Assembly: GCA_009782605.1 (NCBI GenBank)
Contig: WRIR01000009.1
Location: 1-64,000 of the forward strand
Direction: 5' to 3'
Origin: Eggerthellaceae bacterium
Lineage (GTDB): Bacteria; Actinomycetota; Coriobacteriia; Coriobacteriales; Eggerthellaceae
DNA: 64,000 nucleotides
Positions 25,217 through 34,659 of this stretch are shown here, one piece after another. The notes below the pieces were generated by a model. That model searched no databases, was not told the DNA's origin, and saw nothing but the letters and a program-made list of their open reading frames with translations. The first letter of the stretch is position 1. The number at the start of each line of letters is the position of its first letter. The translations under genes and the position numbers were made by a program.

Positions 25217-26209
25217 CTACCCTTCCCCGACAAAAGCCTCAAGGGCCGCGGCCACCTGCGTGAGCGCCGCCTCGATCGGCCCGGGCACCGTGAACCCGGC
25301 AGCCGCCCTGTGGCCGCCGCCGCCCAGGTGCCGCGCGATGCGGGCGACGTCCGTGCCGTCCTTCGCACGCAGGTTCCCCCGGACACCCTCGCTGCCCTCG
25401 CGGAGCAAACAGGCGACCCGCACCCCCTCAAGGGAGCGCAGGGTGGAGACCAGCGGCTCGGCGTCGGCCTTGCAGGCGTCCAGGGCGCGGAAGTCCTCAA
25501 GCGTGAGGTAGCTCATGGCCCAACGCCGCCGCTCGTCGATCCTCAGCCGGGAGAGCAGGGCGCCCTCCAGGAGGAGCGAGGGTAGGCGGCGGCTCTGGTA
25601 GAGGGCGGCGGCCACGGCCGCGGGGTCGGCGCCGGCCCGCAGCATCTCCGCCGCCGCGTCGAAGGCAGCCGCGTCGGTGTTCTGGTACTGGAAGCACCCC
25701 GTGTCGGAAGCCAGCCCCGTATAGGCGCCGAGCGCCATGTCCCGGGTGGGGGCGACCCCCATCTCCTTGACGAGCTCCCAGACGATCATGGAGGTCGATG
25801 CGCTGTCCGGGTCGACATAGCTGTAGTCTGCCATCGCCTCGTCGACGGGATGGTGGTCGATGGTGAAGCTCGCCTCCGCGCGTGCCTGTATCGCCGCTGC
25901 GGCCGCGCCCAGGCGCTCGTGCGTCGGCGCGTCGACCGCGACGAAGGCCTGCGGGCTGCCGGGGAGGCGCCCCGCCGCGACCATGTCCTCTATGCCGGGC
26001 AGGAAGAGCAGGGAGGGGTCTACCGGCTCGTCTTTGCACAGGATGCAGACGGCTTTTTTGCCAAGCCCGTGCAGGGCGTGCGCGAGTGTCAGCTGGGAGC
26101 CGAGGCAGTCGCCGTCAGGGCTCACATGCCCGCAGATGACGAAGTCGTCCAAGGCGTGAAACCGCCGGGCGACCTCGTGAAGCGTAATATTCGTCGGGGG
26201 CGCGGTCAC
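25217..26209 (-). CDS. nrnA: NrnA-type DHH phosphoesterase (nanoRNase / pAp phosphatase)
   Basis: This 330-residue DHH/DHHA1 enzyme probably degrades very short RNAs and removes the 3'-phosphate of pAp. Motifs: HVSPDGDCLGSQ (near 28), a central FVAVD, IDHHPVDEAMADYSYVDP (near 118) and the C-terminal GGGGHRAAAGF of the DHHA1 domain. The GTG at 26209 is the start, 16 bp after rbfA. The position between rbfA and truB is the usual one in this operon. Confidence 0.93.
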   Translation of the reverse strand: MTAPPTNITLHEVARRFHALDDFVICGHVSPDGDCLGSQLTLAHALHGLGKKAVCILCKDEPVDPSLLFLPGIEDMVAAGRLPGSPQAFVAVDAPTHERLGAAAAAIQARAEASFTIDHHPVDEAMADYSYVDPDSASTSMIVWELVKEMGVAPTRDMALGAYTGLASDTGCFQYQNTDAAAFDAAAEMLRAGADPAAVAAALYQSRRLPSLLLEGALLSRLRIDERRRWAMSYLTLEDFRALDACKADAEPLVSTLRSLEGVRVACLLREGSEGVRGNLRAKDGTDVARIARHLGGGGHRAAAGFTVPGPIEAALTQVAAALEAFVGEG

Positions 26210-26225
26210 TGTTGCCTGCTCCCCG

Positions 26226-26579
26226 TCAAGGCTGCCTGTTCCTCAAAGCGTCGCGCTCAAGGGCTTGGGCGATGCGCTCCGCCTGGTCTACGGTCTCGTC
26301 GAGGACGAAGCGCAGCTCCGGCGCGACCCGCCACGACAGCCTCTGGGCCATCTCGGAGCGGATATGCCCCGATGCGGCGGTAAAGGCCTCGGCGACCTCG
26401 TCATAGCGGTCGGGGTCGGTCGAGTAGAAGACCCTGCACGCGCTCCTGTCGAAGCTCACCTCGCAGGCCACGATGGTGACCAGGTGCAGGCGGGGGTCGG
26501 CGATCTCGAACAGGAGGATGTTCGAGACGACCTCGCGCGCCTGCTCGTTTACTTTCCTGCTGCTACTGCGTTGCTTCAT
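26226..26579 (-). CDS. rbfA: 30S ribosome-binding factor A
   Basis: This 117-residue KH-fold protein helps the final maturation of the 30S subunit. Typical features are MKQRSSSRKVNEQAREVVSN, DPRLHLVTIVACEVSFDRS and the RVAPELRFVLDETVDQAERI segment. The frame is open upstream into the infB end, but the ATG at 26579 after GGGGGTTC gives the correct family length. It follows infB, as expected. Confidence 0.94.
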   Translation of the reverse strand: MKQRSSSRKVNEQAREVVSNILLFEIADPRLHLVTIVACEVSFDRSACRVFYSTDPDRYDEVAEAFTAASGHIRSEMAQRLSWRVAPELRFVLDETVDQAERIAQALERDALRNRQP

Positions 26580-26728
26580 AAGAACCCCCGTATCGCAAAG
26601 TCCTGCACATGCGGCCCTCCGGGCGCATCCCCGCGGGCGGGGCGGCCCTTCCGGCAGGGCGCCACCTGCCTCGGCCCCGGTGCCGGCCTCTTTCCTTGCT
26701 GCCTTTTCGACACCCTGCCCCGGCCCGC

Positions 26729-29713
26729 CTACTCGGTCCGCTCCACCTCGACGACCTGGTAGCCCTCGATGGTGTCGCCGACCTTGATGTCTTGGTAGCC
26801 GACGATGCCGATGCCGCACTCATAGCCGCTGCGCACCGACTTCACGTCGTCCTTGAAGCGCCTCAGGCTGTCTATGGTGCCCTCGAAGATTATCGTGCCG
26901 TCCCGCACGATACGCACCTTGTCGTCGCGGGCGATCTCGCCCTCGACCACATAGCATCCGGCGATGGTCCCCGCCTTCGGCACCTTGAAGGTCTCGCGCA
27001 CCTCGGCGATGCCGGTGTCCTTCTCCACGATGTCGGGGGAAAGCAGGCCGACGCGGGCCGCGTTGATGTCCTCGATGGCCTGGTAGATGATGCGGTAGAG
27101 CCGGATATCGACCTTCTCCTTCTCGGCCTGCTGCTTGGACTTCCCGGTGGGGCGCACGTTGAAGCCGATGATGATGGCGTCGCTGGCGGCTGCCAGGGTA
27201 ACGTCGGTCTCCGTGATGCCGCCGACGGCGGAATGCACGATGTTGACGCGCACCTCCGACTGGTCCATCTTCTCGAAGGCGTCGACGAGCGCTTCGATCG
27301 AGCCTTGCACGTCTGCCTTCACGATGAGGTTGAGGTCGGTCTGCTTGCCTGCCTCGATGCGGCTGAAGAGGTCGTCGAGGCTTACGTGCGCCTTGGTCTC
27401 CTGCTCGGCGAGGCGGGCGCGCAAGGCACGCTCCTCGGCAAGCTTGCGGGCGTCGCGCTCGTCCTCGAAGACCCGGAACTCGTCGCCGGCGGTCGGGACC
27501 GAGCCCAGGCCCAGTATCTCGACCGGGTCGGCCGGACAGGCCGCGTCTATCTGCATGCCGTGGGGGTTGACCAACGCCCGGACGCGCCCATAGGATGTCC
27601 CGGCGACCACCGCGTCGCCCGGCCGCAGCGTGCCGCGCTGCACCAAGACGGTCGCGAGCGGGCCGCGCCCCTTGTCGAGGTTCGCCTCGATCACGAAGCC
27701 CGAGGCAGACGTGTCGGGGTTCGCCCTCAGCTCAAGGACGTCTGCCTGCAAAAGGATGGTCTCAAGCAGGTCGTCGATATGCAGCTTCTGCTTCGCCGAA
27801 ACCTCGACGAACATGTTTGAGCCGCCCCATTCCTCGGGGATGACCCCGTGCTCGACAAGCTCTTGGCGGACCTTGTCGGGGTTCGCGCCGGCCTTGTCCA
27901 CCTTGTTGACTGCGACGACTATGGGCACCTCGGCGGCCTTCGCGTGGTGTATCGCCTCGACGGTCTGGGGCATGACCCCGTCGTCGGCCGCAACGACGAG
28001 CACGATGACGTCGGTCACCTGCGCCCCACGGGCGCGCATCGCCGTGAAGGCCTCATGGCCCGGGGTGTCGATGAAGGATATCTGCCGCTCGTTGATGTTG
28101 ACGACAGAGGCGCCGATATGCTGCGTGATGCCGCCGGCCTCGCTCTCGACCACGCCGGTGTTGCGGATGGCGTCGAGCAGGGAGGTCTTGCCGTGGTCGA
28201 CATGGCCCATGACCGTGACCACGGGGGGCCGGGGCTTCAGGTCCTGCGGGCGGTCGTCGATGACCACCGCGTATTCCTCCTCGGGCGAGACGACACGGAC
28301 CTTGCGGCCCAGGTCGTCGGCGATAAGCTCGATCAGGTCGTTGCTCATCGACTGGGTGAGGGTCAGCACCTGCCCCAGCATGAAGAGGCGCTTGATGATG
28401 TCGTTGGGGGGCACGGCCAAGAGGTCGGCGAACTTCGAGACGCTTGCCCCTTGGGGAACCTCCATGACCGAGTCGTCTAACACCAGCTCGGGGTCGAGGC
28501 CCTTCTCTATGGCCTCCAGCTCCAGGCGCTCGCGGGCCTCTGCCACGCGCTTCTCCTTGCGCTTCTTGCGGCGGCCCTCCCCCTCCTGTGCCGCTGCCTC
28601 GACCGCGCTGCGCGCCTCGGCAAGCACCTTGTCGCGTTGGAACTTCTCTGCCTGGACGGCCATCTGGGCGTAGCGGTCCTCCCCGGACTCGCCCTCAAGC
28701 AGCTCGGGCACGTCGGGCTCGAAGACATGCCCTGCCTTCCCGGGCTTCTTGTCGGCGCGCGGCTTGGCACCCTCGCGGCCCGGGCCGCCGGCCCCGCCCT
28801 CGCCCGGGGCGAATGCCGAGGCATCGTCCTTGGACGGCTTTTCCTTCCTGCCCTGCTTGTCCAGCTTTGCCGACGCCGGCTTCTGGGCGGCCTGCCTCTT
28901 GCCCTCCTTCTTCCCCTCGGCCTGGGGCGTTGCTGAGACGTGCTGCATACGCTCCTTCTCGCTCGCGATCTGCGAGAGCAGGCCGTCGAAGCTCGACTTG
29001 GGCTGTATGGTCGGGGCCTGGGCCGCCTTCTTTGCGGGGTCGTCGGCGGTGGCAGCGGCCTTCGGGGCCTTTTTGCCGGATTTCTTGGCCGCCAAGGACT
29101 CCTCGACCGCCTGCTTCTTCGCCACCTCTTTCGCGGCGCGCTCGGCCCTCTCCCGCTGCTGGGCCGCCAGGGCCTCCCGCTTTGCCCGCTCCTTCGCACT
29201 CTCTATCTGGCTTGCGAGGCCCTCGAAGTTCGACGGGGCCGGGGCGGCCGGGGGCGCGGGGGCGGCCTTCGTGCCGGCCGGGCTGCCGGGGGTGGCCGGC
29301 GCAGGGGCAGGCACGGGGGCAGGGGCGGCCTCGCCGGAAGGGCCGGGGATGCCGTCCTCGCTGAGGCGCACTTCATCAGGCACCGGGGCCTCGCCGCCGC
29401 GCTTTGCGCGCTCGGCCTCGCGCAGCGCGCGCTCCTTCTGCACGGCGGCGCGGCGCTCGGCCTCGGCCTCGGCCTTCTTCTCGGCAGCGATACGCTGCTC
29501 TTCGGCAAGCTTCTCGGCCTCCTTGTCCTCAAGCTGGCCGGTGCGCTGCTTGATCTCGGGCGCGATGTTCTCCCATATCCTCGCAACGTCGTCGTCGGTC
29601 AGGACGCTTGCATGGCTCTTCGCGGAGATCTTCATCGCCTGGATGCGCTCCAAGAGGTCCCTGCTGTTCATCCCGAACTCTTTCGCCAACTCATTTACCC
29701 GCATGCTGGCCAT
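26729..29713 (-). CDS. infB: Translation initiation factor IF-2
   Basis: This 994-residue GTPase brings formyl-Met-tRNA to the 30S subunit. An N-terminal IF2_N domain ([20 protein letters not shown]) is followed by about 400 residues of Ala/Lys/Glu/Pro-rich linker. The G domain starts near 500 with [14 protein letters not shown], then DTPGHEAF and NKVDK. Domains 2-4 fill the rest. The ATG at 29713 has GAGGGGG before it. The operon order nusA-ylxR-infB-rbfA is standard. The linker is long even for an actinobacterium. Confidence 0.97.
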   Translation of the reverse strand: MASMRVNELAKEFGMNSRDLLERIQAMKISAKSHASVLTDDDVARIWENIAPEIKQRTGQLEDKEAEKLAEEQRIAAEKKAEAEAERRAAVQKERALREAERAKRGGEAPVPDEVRLSEDGIPGPSGEAAPAPVPAPAPATPGSPAGTKAAPAPPAAPAPSNFEGLASQIESAKERAKREALAAQQRERAERAAKEVAKKQAVEESLAAKKSGKKAPKAAATADDPAKKAAQAPTIQPKSSFDGLLSQIASEKERMQHVSATPQAEGKKEGKRQAAQKPASAKLDKQGRKEKPSKDDASAFAPGEGGAGGPGREGAKPRADKKPGKAGHVFEPDVPELLEGESGEDRYAQMAVQAEKFQRDKVLAEARSAVEAAAQEGEGRRKKRKEKRVAEARERLELEAIEKGLDPELVLDDSVMEVPQGASVSKFADLLAVPPNDIIKRLFMLGQVLTLTQSMSNDLIELIADDLGRKVRVVSPEEEYAVVIDDRPQDLKPRPPVVTVMGHVDHGKTSLLDAIRNTGVVESEAGGITQHIGASVVNINERQISFIDTPGHEAFTAMRARGAQVTDVIVLVVAADDGVMPQTVEAIHHAKAAEVPIVVAVNKVDKAGANPDKVRQELVEHGVIPEEWGGSNMFVEVSAKQKLHIDDLLETILLQADVLELRANPDTSASGFVIEANLDKGRGPLATVLVQRGTLRPGDAVVAGTSYGRVRALVNPHGMQIDAACPADPVEILGLGSVPTAGDEFRVFEDERDARKLAEERALRARLAEQETKAHVSLDDLFSRIEAGKQTDLNLIVKADVQGSIEALVDAFEKMDQSEVRVNIVHSAVGGITETDVTLAAASDAIIIGFNVRPTGKSKQQAEKEKVDIRLYRIIYQAIEDINAARVGLLSPDIVEKDTGIAEVRETFKVPKAGTIAGCYVVEGEIARDDKVRIVRDGTIIFEGTIDSLRRFKDDVKSVRSGYECGIGIVGYQDIKVGDTIEGYQVVEVERTE

Positions 29714-29733
29714 ATAGCCCCCTCAACTTTCCC

Positions 29734-30033
29734 TTATGCTTCCAACGCCGCGCCGAAGAGGCCCTCGGCGATGCGGTCGCGGTCTTCCTGGGTGAGCGGC
29801 ACACGCAGCGCCCGCTCTATACGCCTTGCCTTGTACGCGGCCTCCAAGCAGGCGCCGGAGCACACATAGGCGCCCCTCCCGGCCTGGGTGCCGCTCCCGT
29901 CGAAGCAGACGGCGCCCGTGCCCGTCCGCACGAGGCGGAGCAGCGCGGCCTTGTCGGCCTGCCTGCCGCATGCGACGCAGGTGCGCCGCCGCTTCATGCC
30001 CTGCTGCTTTTCTGTCGGCGCGGACTTTCGCAT
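29734..30033 (-). CDS. ylxR: YlxR-family RNA-binding protein
   Basis: This 99-residue protein of the YlxR/RnpM family has the conserved RRTCVACGRQADKAALLRLV and GRGAYVCSGACLEAA segments. In other bacteria members bind RNA and modulate RNase P. It lies between nusA and infB, its near-universal position. I choose the ATG at 30033 (GTGAGGC before it, nine bases after the nusA stop); an ATG at 29997 would drop the first 12 residues. Confidence 0.88.
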   Translation of the reverse strand: MRKSAPTEKQQGMKRRRTCVACGRQADKAALLRLVRTGTGAVCFDGSGTQAGRGAYVCSGACLEAAYKARRIERALRVPLTQEDRDRIAEGLFGAALEA

Positions 30034-30041
30034 CCCTTGCC

Positions 30042-31259
30042 TCACGCTTCCTCGTGGTCCGCATGCACGCCGCAGTAGCGCTTCGTGGGGCGGGCATGGT
30101 TGCGGCAGTGCACGCCGTCCTCGGTGACGTAGGCGCACAGCCCGCTCTCGTCCTCGGAGGCGCCCTCCTCGTCGATGAGCATGTTGTCGAGCGCCAGGGG
30201 CTCGCCGGCAAAGGATGCGCTCTTGATGTCGATATGCCAGCCGGTCAGCCGGGCGGCGAGGCGGGCGTTCTGGCCCTCCTTGCCGATGGCGAGCGACAGT
30301 TGGTCGTCCGGCACGATGACGGTGGCGTAGTGGTTCTCCTCGTCGATGTTCACCCGCGTCACCTTGGCGGGGGAAAGCGCGTTGGACACATAGACGGACG
30401 GGTCCTCGTTCCACTGGATGACGTCGACGCGCTCGTTGCGCAACTCTTCGACGACCATGCGCACGCGCGAGCCCTTCGGCCCGACGCAGGCCCCCACCGG
30501 GTCGAGGTTCGCCTCCCGGGAGGTGACGGCTATCTTCGAGCGGGCGCCCGGCTCGCGGGCTATCGACTTGATCTCGACCATGCCGTCGTATATCTCCGGC
30601 ACCTCTATCTCGAAGAGCCGGCGGATGAGGTCGGGGTGGGTGCGGGACACGACGATGGGCGGCCGGGCTTGATCGCCGCGGGTCTTCGGGGCATCCGAGC
30701 TCGGGTCGCGCACCTCGATAATGAGGGTCTTCAGGCGCTGGTTGTGGCGGTAGTGCTCGCTTGCCGGGCGCTCGGCCCGCTCGTTGGGGAAGCGCTTGGT
30801 GTCGTAGTGGGGCAGCTCGGCTTCGACGCCGTCGCGTATCTTGATGATGGTGAAGTCGGCGGTCCCTTGAAGGACGGTGCCCGTGACCAGGTCGCCGACG
30901 CGGGAATAGAACTCCTCGTAGATGCTTTGGCGCCCCGCCTCGCGCACGATGGCCGCGATGACGCTCTTCGCGTTCTGCGCGGCGATGCGGCTCACGTCCT
31001 CGGGGGTCACGTCGCGCTCCTCGAATTCCGCATACTCCCCCGTCTCCGGGTCGGGCTTCCCGACGGGGACGAGCTCGTACACGTATATCCTGCCGCTTGA
31101 GCGCTCTATGGTCACCCGCGCATCCCATTCGAGGTCGAGGATATGCTGGTAGCTTTTCGCCAAAGAAGCCTCAAGGCGCTCTATCAGGTAGAACTCGTCG
31201 ATCTTCTTTTCGTGGGCGAGAGCCTGCAATGCCTCAATCAGTTCAGAGCTTGCCATCAT
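30042..31259 (-). CDS. nusA: Transcription termination/antitermination factor NusA
   Basis: This 405-residue RNA-polymerase-binding factor has an N-terminal domain (about 1-125), an S1 domain, then KH1 and KH2 ([17 protein letters not shown] near 255, [17 protein letters not shown] near 325). The last 35 residues carry an unusual Cys/His set: [17 protein letters not shown] then YCGVHADH. This looks like a small metal-binding finger in place of the acidic repeats of proteobacterial NusA. Two adjacent ATGs (31259 and 31256) follow AAAGGAAG; either may be used. Confidence 0.94.
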   Translation of the reverse strand: MMASSELIEALQALAHEKKIDEFYLIERLEASLAKSYQHILDLEWDARVTIERSSGRIYVYELVPVGKPDPETGEYAEFEERDVTPEDVSRIAAQNAKSVIAAIVREAGRQSIYEEFYSRVGDLVTGTVLQGTADFTIIKIRDGVEAELPHYDTKRFPNERAERPASEHYRHNQRLKTLIIEVRDPSSDAPKTRGDQARPPIVVSRTHPDLIRRLFEIEVPEIYDGMVEIKSIAREPGARSKIAVTSREANLDPVGACVGPKGSRVRMVVEELRNERVDVIQWNEDPSVYVSNALSPAKVTRVNIDEENHYATVIVPDDQLSLAIGKEGQNARLAARLTGWHIDIKSASFAGEPLALDNMLIDEEGASEDESGLCAYVTEDGVHCRNHARPTKRYCGVHADHEEA

Positions 31260-31277
31260 GCTTCCTTTCTTGTGCCT

Positions 31278-31748
31278 TTATGCGTTGAACCCTACCGTGC
31301 CCTTGAGATGGGCGCGCTTCACGTTCCCGAAGTCGATTGCCTGGGCAACCCCCTCGACGTCCAATACAACCTGCCCGGCGTCCACCGACTGTATGCGACC
31401 GCTCCATTTGCTCCTGCCGCCTATCGGCGAGGCCGTCTGCACGACCGCCGTTTCGCCGACGAAGCGCTCGAAATGCGCAAGCGTGCGCAGGGGGCGGTCG
31501 ATGCCGGGAGAGGAAACCTCAAGGGTATAGGCCCCGGGGAAGGGGTCGGCCGCATCCATTATCTGGTTTATCCACGCCTGTGACGAGGCCAGCTCGTCGA
31601 AGCCGATACCCTGGGGGCAGTCGATGTACACCCGGATCGTCGGTGCCTTCTTCGCGCCGGTGACCTCGATGGTCACGACCTCTATACCGTGCTCGGCCGC
31701 CTGCTTCTCAAGCGCGTCGAGCAGGCTTTGTTCTTTCGCGGTCAGCAT
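31278..31748 (-). CDS. rimP: Ribosome maturation factor RimP
   Basis: This 156-residue factor for 30S assembly has the features VRVYIDCPQGIGFDELA, the conserved LEVSSPGIDRPL near residue 82, and a C-terminal Sm-like domain. The frame is open to 31847, but the ATG at 31748 lies seven bases after GAAGGAGG and gives the normal length. It heads the rimP-nusA-ylxR-infB operon and is preceded by a terminator-like hairpin within its own leader. Confidence 0.94.
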   Translation of the reverse strand: MLTAKEQSLLDALEKQAAEHGIEVVTIEVTGAKKAPTIRVYIDCPQGIGFDELASSQAWINQIMDAADPFPGAYTLEVSSPGIDRPLRTLAHFERFVGETAVVQTASPIGGRSKWSGRIQSVDAGQVVLDVEGVAQAIDFGNVKRAHLKGTVGFNA

Positions 31749-31773
31749 GCAGGCCTCCTTCACCGCCTCAGAT

Positions 31774-31819
31774 AAAAAGAAAGCGGGATAAACCCACTTT
31801 CTCGAACCAACTGAAAGTT
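31774..31819 (-). promoter_or_regulatory. Attenuator-like leader of the rimP-nusA operon
   Basis: On the minus strand AGAAAGTGGG (31802 to 31793) pairs with CCCGCTTTCT (31787 to 31778), with one G-U pair and a 5-nt loop, and is followed by a T-run ending at 31774. This is a terminator in front of rimP. ACTTTC (31818 to 31813) can instead pair with GAAAGT (31801 to 31796), which would break the terminator. Such alternatives suggest attenuation of the operon, for example NusA feedback. This is inferred. Confidence 0.5.
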
Positions 31820-32083
31820 TTCGGTACGCGCCGCACCACGCAAACACGCACCGGGACTTTATACCACATTCTGCACCCGATGGCTAGTCATGCTTCCAAC
31901 TGGGGCGCGCACGCAACCCCATCTCCACCGTTCGTCCTCAAATCCCACCGCATTCCCCTATCCAGGCATCGGCAAATTTGCCGGCAAACTGCCTGCTGGG
32001 CTGGGACGGGCAGAAGCTCTTTTCCGGGGATGACGGCGGGGGCTTGTTGTGAGAGAATCAGGCGGACAGGAAAGGGAGGGCGT

Positions 32084-32587
32084 ATGGTGTTGGAGTTCAG
32101 GCCGGTCTTAAGCGACGGGGATATCGGCGGCGTCGCGTGCATGGCAGACGAGATATGGCACGAGTATTGGCCGGGGATCATCGGGAGTGCACAGACGGAC
32201 TACATGGTCGAGGCCTTCCAGAGTGCGTCGGCCATAACCGCCGCCATACGCGAGGAAGGCTATGAGTATTGGGTGCTGGAGGCTGAGGGCCGCCGTGTCG
32301 GTTATGCCGCGGTGCGCGTTGAGGCCCCCGATGCCCGCCTGTTCATCTCGAAGGTGTACCTCTTTGCGGCCGAGCGCGGACGGGGCTTCGCCTCCGAGGC
32401 CATCGCCTTCTTCGAGGCGCTGTGCCACGGGCGCGGGCTTACGACGATGTACCTCTCGGTCAACAAGCACAACGAGCTTGCCCTGAGGGCCTACCGCGCC
32501 AAGGGCTTTGCAGTGGTCGGCGCAAGCGTGAAGGGGATAGGGCAGGGATTTTTCCTGGACGACTACCTCATGGAAAAGGTGCTCTGA
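32084..32587 (+). CDS. GNAT-family N-acetyltransferase
   Basis: This 167-residue acetyltransferase has a recognisable central fold: YWVLEAEGRRVGYAAV, then LFISKVYLFAAERGRGFASEAI (acetyl-CoA loop near residue 95) and LSVNKHNELALRAYRAKGF near 130. The substrate is unknown. The ATG at 32084 follows AAAGGGAGG. The gene is alone, divergent from rimP and convergent with mtaB. The roughly 220 bp upstream contain no clear gene. Confidence 0.85.
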   Translation: MVLEFRPVLSDGDIGGVACMADEIWHEYWPGIIGSAQTDYMVEAFQSASAITAAIREEGYEYWVLEAEGRRVGYAAVRVEAPDARLFISKVYLFAAERGRGFASEAIAFFEALCHGRGLTTMYLSVNKHNELALRAYRAKGFAVVGASVKGIGQGFFLDDYLMEKVL

Positions 32588-32621
32588 GGGTGAAGCGGCG
32601 TTTTCTGCGGGCATGCTTCGG

Positions 32622-33878
32622 TCAGGGGATGGCGAAGGGAAACAGGGTGCCAGGCGCAATGTCGCGGGGGATGCCGATGCGATAGTAGCTCTCGGTCATG
32701 CCCCGCCCGCGGCCCTCGGCCACCACGAGCTCTTCCCTCCCCCGGCGGCTCTCGTAGTCCGCCCTGCGCAGGCGCTCGGCCAGGGCGGTGAGCTGCTTTG
32801 CGCGGGCGGCCTTGGCCTCGGGGGATACCTGGTCGCCCCGCGCCGCCGCAGGCGTGCCCTTGCGCTGTGAATAGGGGAAGACATGCACCTTCGAGAAACG
32901 CAGGCGACCGACGAGGCCTAAGGTCTCGTCGAAGTCGGAGTCCGTCTCGCCGGGGAAGCCGACGATGGCGTCGGTCGTGAGGGCGAGCCCGGGTATCTGT
33001 GCGTAAAGCGCCTCGGCCCGCGCAAGGAAGCCCTGCGCGTCGTAGGGGCGGGCCATCTCGGCGAGCACCTTCGAAGAACCTGACTGGAGGGGCAGGTGGA
33101 GGTGGCGGCATACCCGCCCCTGTGACGTGGCGACCAGGCCGACCAGGGCCTCGTCGAGGTCTTCGGGCTCGATGCTCGACAGCCTGAAGCGCGTGGTTTC
33201 GGTCTCGGAGAGCAGCCCTTCCAGGGCCTCGGCCAGCCCTCCTTCCGTGAAGCGGTAGGACCCCAGGTTTATCCCCGTGAGCACTATCTCTTTGACCCCA
33301 GCCTGGGCGAGCGCCCGCACCTCTTCAAGAACCTCGTCGAAGGGCCGGCTGAGGGCCGGGCCACGGGCGGCGGGAACGATGCAGTAGCTGCATGCCCCGT
33401 CACAACCATCCTGCACCTTGACGCCTATGCGGGTGGGGAAGCCCTCCCCGGCGCGCAGGGCCCGGCCGCGGGCAGGGGGCACCGGTTGCCCGGACGCCTC
33501 GGACGCCCCGGACGCCTGCGGCGTGGGGCCCCGCTCCCCCGGCGCAGGGCCGAAGCGCTCGCAGATGAGCGCCAGGGCCCGGCCCTTGTCGGGCTCGACG
33601 GCCACGCGGGGGTCGAGGGAGCGGTAGGTGCCTGGGTCGAGCGCCGCGGCGCAGCCGGTCACATAGACCGGCGCATGCCGGTTGTCGCGCAGGCTGCGGC
33701 GCACCGCCTTGCGCGCCTTCTTGTCCGCCTCGCCCGTGACCGTGCAGGTGTTGACGATGACGCAGTCGGCATCGGGAAGCCCGCAGCGCCCGTGCCCCTG
33801 CTCCAAAAGCGCCGCGGCAAGGGAGTCGGACTCCACCCGGTTGACCTTGCAGCCGAGGCTCACCAGCGCGAACCTCAC
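32622..33878 (-). CDS. mtaB: MtaB-type tRNA methylthiotransferase (ms2t6A37)
   Basis: This 418-residue radical-SAM enzyme adds a methylthio group to t6A37 of tRNAs. The N-terminal UPF0004 cysteines are in LGCKVN, VNTCTV and VTGCAA. The radical-SAM motif is CDGACSYCIVPAARG (near 168), and a TRAM-like end follows. A low-complexity Pro/Gly/Ala insert of about 40 residues lies between the first two domains. The start is a GTG at 33878 forming a GTGA overlap with rsmE. It completes the dnaJ-rsmE-mtaB series. Confidence 0.9.
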   Translation of the reverse strand: MRFALVSLGCKVNRVESDSLAAALLEQGHGRCGLPDADCVIVNTCTVTGEADKKARKAVRRSLRDNRHAPVYVTGCAAALDPGTYRSLDPRVAVEPDKGRALALICERFGPAPGERGPTPQASGASEASGQPVPPARGRALRAGEGFPTRIGVKVQDGCDGACSYCIVPAARGPALSRPFDEVLEEVRALAQAGVKEIVLTGINLGSYRFTEGGLAEALEGLLSETETTRFRLSSIEPEDLDEALVGLVATSQGRVCRHLHLPLQSGSSKVLAEMARPYDAQGFLARAEALYAQIPGLALTTDAIVGFPGETDSDFDETLGLVGRLRFSKVHVFPYSQRKGTPAAARGDQVSPEAKAARAKQLTALAERLRRADYESRRGREELVVAEGRGRGMTESYYRIGIPRDIAPGTLFPFAIP

Positions 33879-34657
33879 CTCAGGCCGCCCAGCTCGTAGA
33901 GGGTCAGCGCCGAGGCGACCACCCCGGCGGTCTCCGTCCGCAGTATCGAGGGCCCCAGGCTCACCAGGCCGGCGCGGGGGTTCGCGCGCAGCAGCAACGA
34001 CACCTCGCCTTCGCCCAAGCCCCCCTCCGGGCCGACCACGGCGACGACCCGTGCGTCGGCGGGCTCGACGCGCAGGGCGGCAAGAGCCTTGTCCAGGACG
34101 GCGGCGATGCTGCCCGTGTGAGCCTCTTCCCAAAACACCAGGACTGCGGTGGCCTGGGCCGTGAAGGCGGCGAGCTCCTTGAGGGTCTTCGGCTCGGCAA
34201 CCTCGGGAATGCGCCCCTGCCCGCTTTGCATGGCGGCGCTCTTCGCGACCGCCCGCCACCGCTCGGTGCGCGCGGCCGCCTTCTCGGGTGCAAGGCGCAC
34301 GACCGAGCGCTCGCTGGTAAAGGGAAGGAAGGCGGACACCCCCAGCTCTGTCGCCTGGCGGACGACCTGGTCCATCTTGTCGCCCTTCGCGATGCCCTGC
34401 GCCAGGGCGACCACAGGCGACGCCCCGGGCGCGGTCGAGCACCGCACGATGCGCACCTCCAGGGTGCCGGGCGAGAAGCGGACGACCTCGCACTCGAAAC
34501 AGTCCCCGACAGCGTCGACGACGGCCAGGCGCTCGCCCGCCTCAAGGCGCAGCACTGCGGCATGCCTCATGTCGTCGGGGGCGAGCCGCAGGGCGAAGGG
34601 GCCTAAGGTCCCGTGCCCGAGGACCTGGCCTTCCAAGAAGAAGCGGTAGGGCGCCAT
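33875..34657 (-). CDS. rsmE: 16S rRNA m3U1498 methyltransferase
   Basis: This 260-residue SPOUT-class enzyme methylates U1498 of 16S rRNA. Visible features include an N-terminal PUA-like part (MRHAAVLRLEAGERLAVVD), LAQGIAKGDKMDQVVRQATELGV in the middle, and the knot-forming VGPEGGLGEGEV with SLGPSILRTETA at the end. The ATG at 34657 is two bases after the dnaJ stop, and its own stop overlaps mtaB. Confidence 0.95.
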   Translation of the reverse strand: MAPYRFFLEGQVLGHGTLGPFALRLAPDDMRHAAVLRLEAGERLAVVDAVGDCFECEVVRFSPGTLEVRIVRCSTAPGASPVVALAQGIAKGDKMDQVVRQATELGVSAFLPFTSERSVVRLAPEKAAARTERWRAVAKSAAMQSGQGRIPEVAEPKTLKELAAFTAQATAVLVFWEEAHTGSIAAVLDKALAALRVEPADARVVAVVGPEGGLGEGEVSLLLRANPRAGLVSLGPSILRTETAGVVASALTLYELGGLR

Positions 34658-34659
34658 GG

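Noticed and set aside
26609-27820. 403-residue open frame on the plus strand opposite infB
   Set aside because: Antisense shadow: the minus strand encodes unmistakable IF-2 G-domain motifs in the same interval.
29734-31128. 464-residue frame spanning nusA and ylxR
   Set aside because: Only its last 99 residues are a real protein (YlxR). The rest is an alternative frame of nusA.
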